Source: Bacillota bacterium (GTDB taxonomy: Bacteria; Bacillota; Clostridia; Lachnospirales; WQUN01). Taken from it: a stretch of DNA of 5,385 nt. The notes under the pieces are model-generated. The model was given only the letters and a program-made list of their open reading frames with translations. It did no database searches and was not told where the DNA came from. The stretch's first letter is position 1. Every line of letters begins with the position of its first letter. Both the position numbers and the translations under genes were made by a program. Location of the stretch: positions 1 to 5,385 of the forward strand of contig WQUN01000097.1 in NCBI GenBank assembly GCA_009782085.1, written 5' to 3'. Positions 5,344 through 5,385 of this stretch are shown here, one piece after another.

Positions 5344-5385
5344 TTTTCAGTTTTCAGTTTTCAGTTTTCAGTTTTCAGTTTTCAG
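5344..5385. repeat. Tandem heptamer TTTTCAG, six perfect units, running off the window
   Basis: Starting three bases after the clpP stop, TTTTCAG repeats six times without a mismatch up to the last base of the window, so the array is probably longer. It is preceded by a run of T. It is non-coding here and lies between clpP and whatever follows. Such short arrays change length by replication slippage. It has no spacers and is not a CRISPR. Confidence 0.9.

Noticed and set aside
5344..5385. CRISPR array
   Set aside because: The 7-base units are contiguous with no spacers.

Overview
The window looks like a chromosomal piece of an uncultured, fairly GC-rich member of the Firmicutes (class Clostridia or close). 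The reasons are a DegV-family fatty-acid-binding protein, a DUF503/YlxP-type protein, the order tig then clpP, purine-rich ribosome binding sites and AT-rich, SigA-type promoters between GC-rich genes. The taxon is inferred, not demonstrated.

Bases 1 to about 1385 are a decayed mobile-element zone on the minus strand. It holds the front part of an IS1182-family transposase, broken by a one-base deletion near 1153 and cut off before the last two catalytic residues. Next to it is a short reading frame resembling DUF5372, a family I recall as found beside transposases and integrases, with no usable start codon. Bases 1386-1667 hold no gene but contain a nested inverted repeat of about 150 bp.

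A minus-strand DegV gene (1668-2540) and a plus-strand DUF503 gene (2714-3001) are divergent. They appear to be driven by two back-to-back promoters with consensus-like boxes and 17-base spacers. A third strong promoter just after the DUF503 stop drives tig (3259-4560, trigger factor). After 192 bases comes clpP (4753-5340), the peptidase subunit of the Clp protease with an intact Ser-His-Asp triad. The two encode nascent-chain folding (trigger factor) and cytosolic proteolysis (ClpP). clpX would be the usual next gene but lies outside the window, if present.

The intergenic spaces are unusually rich in dispersed repeats. Two copies of a GTCGTTTCG hairpin lie at 1483-1580 and 3186-3230. Two copies of a TGTCA..CTGAGCG element (MITE-like) flank tig. 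A 9-bp tandem duplication precedes clpP, and a 7-bp tandem array TTTTCAG follows clpP to the window edge. I see no wholly new protein system. The most interesting material is the repeat families, especially where they make up most of the tig leader.
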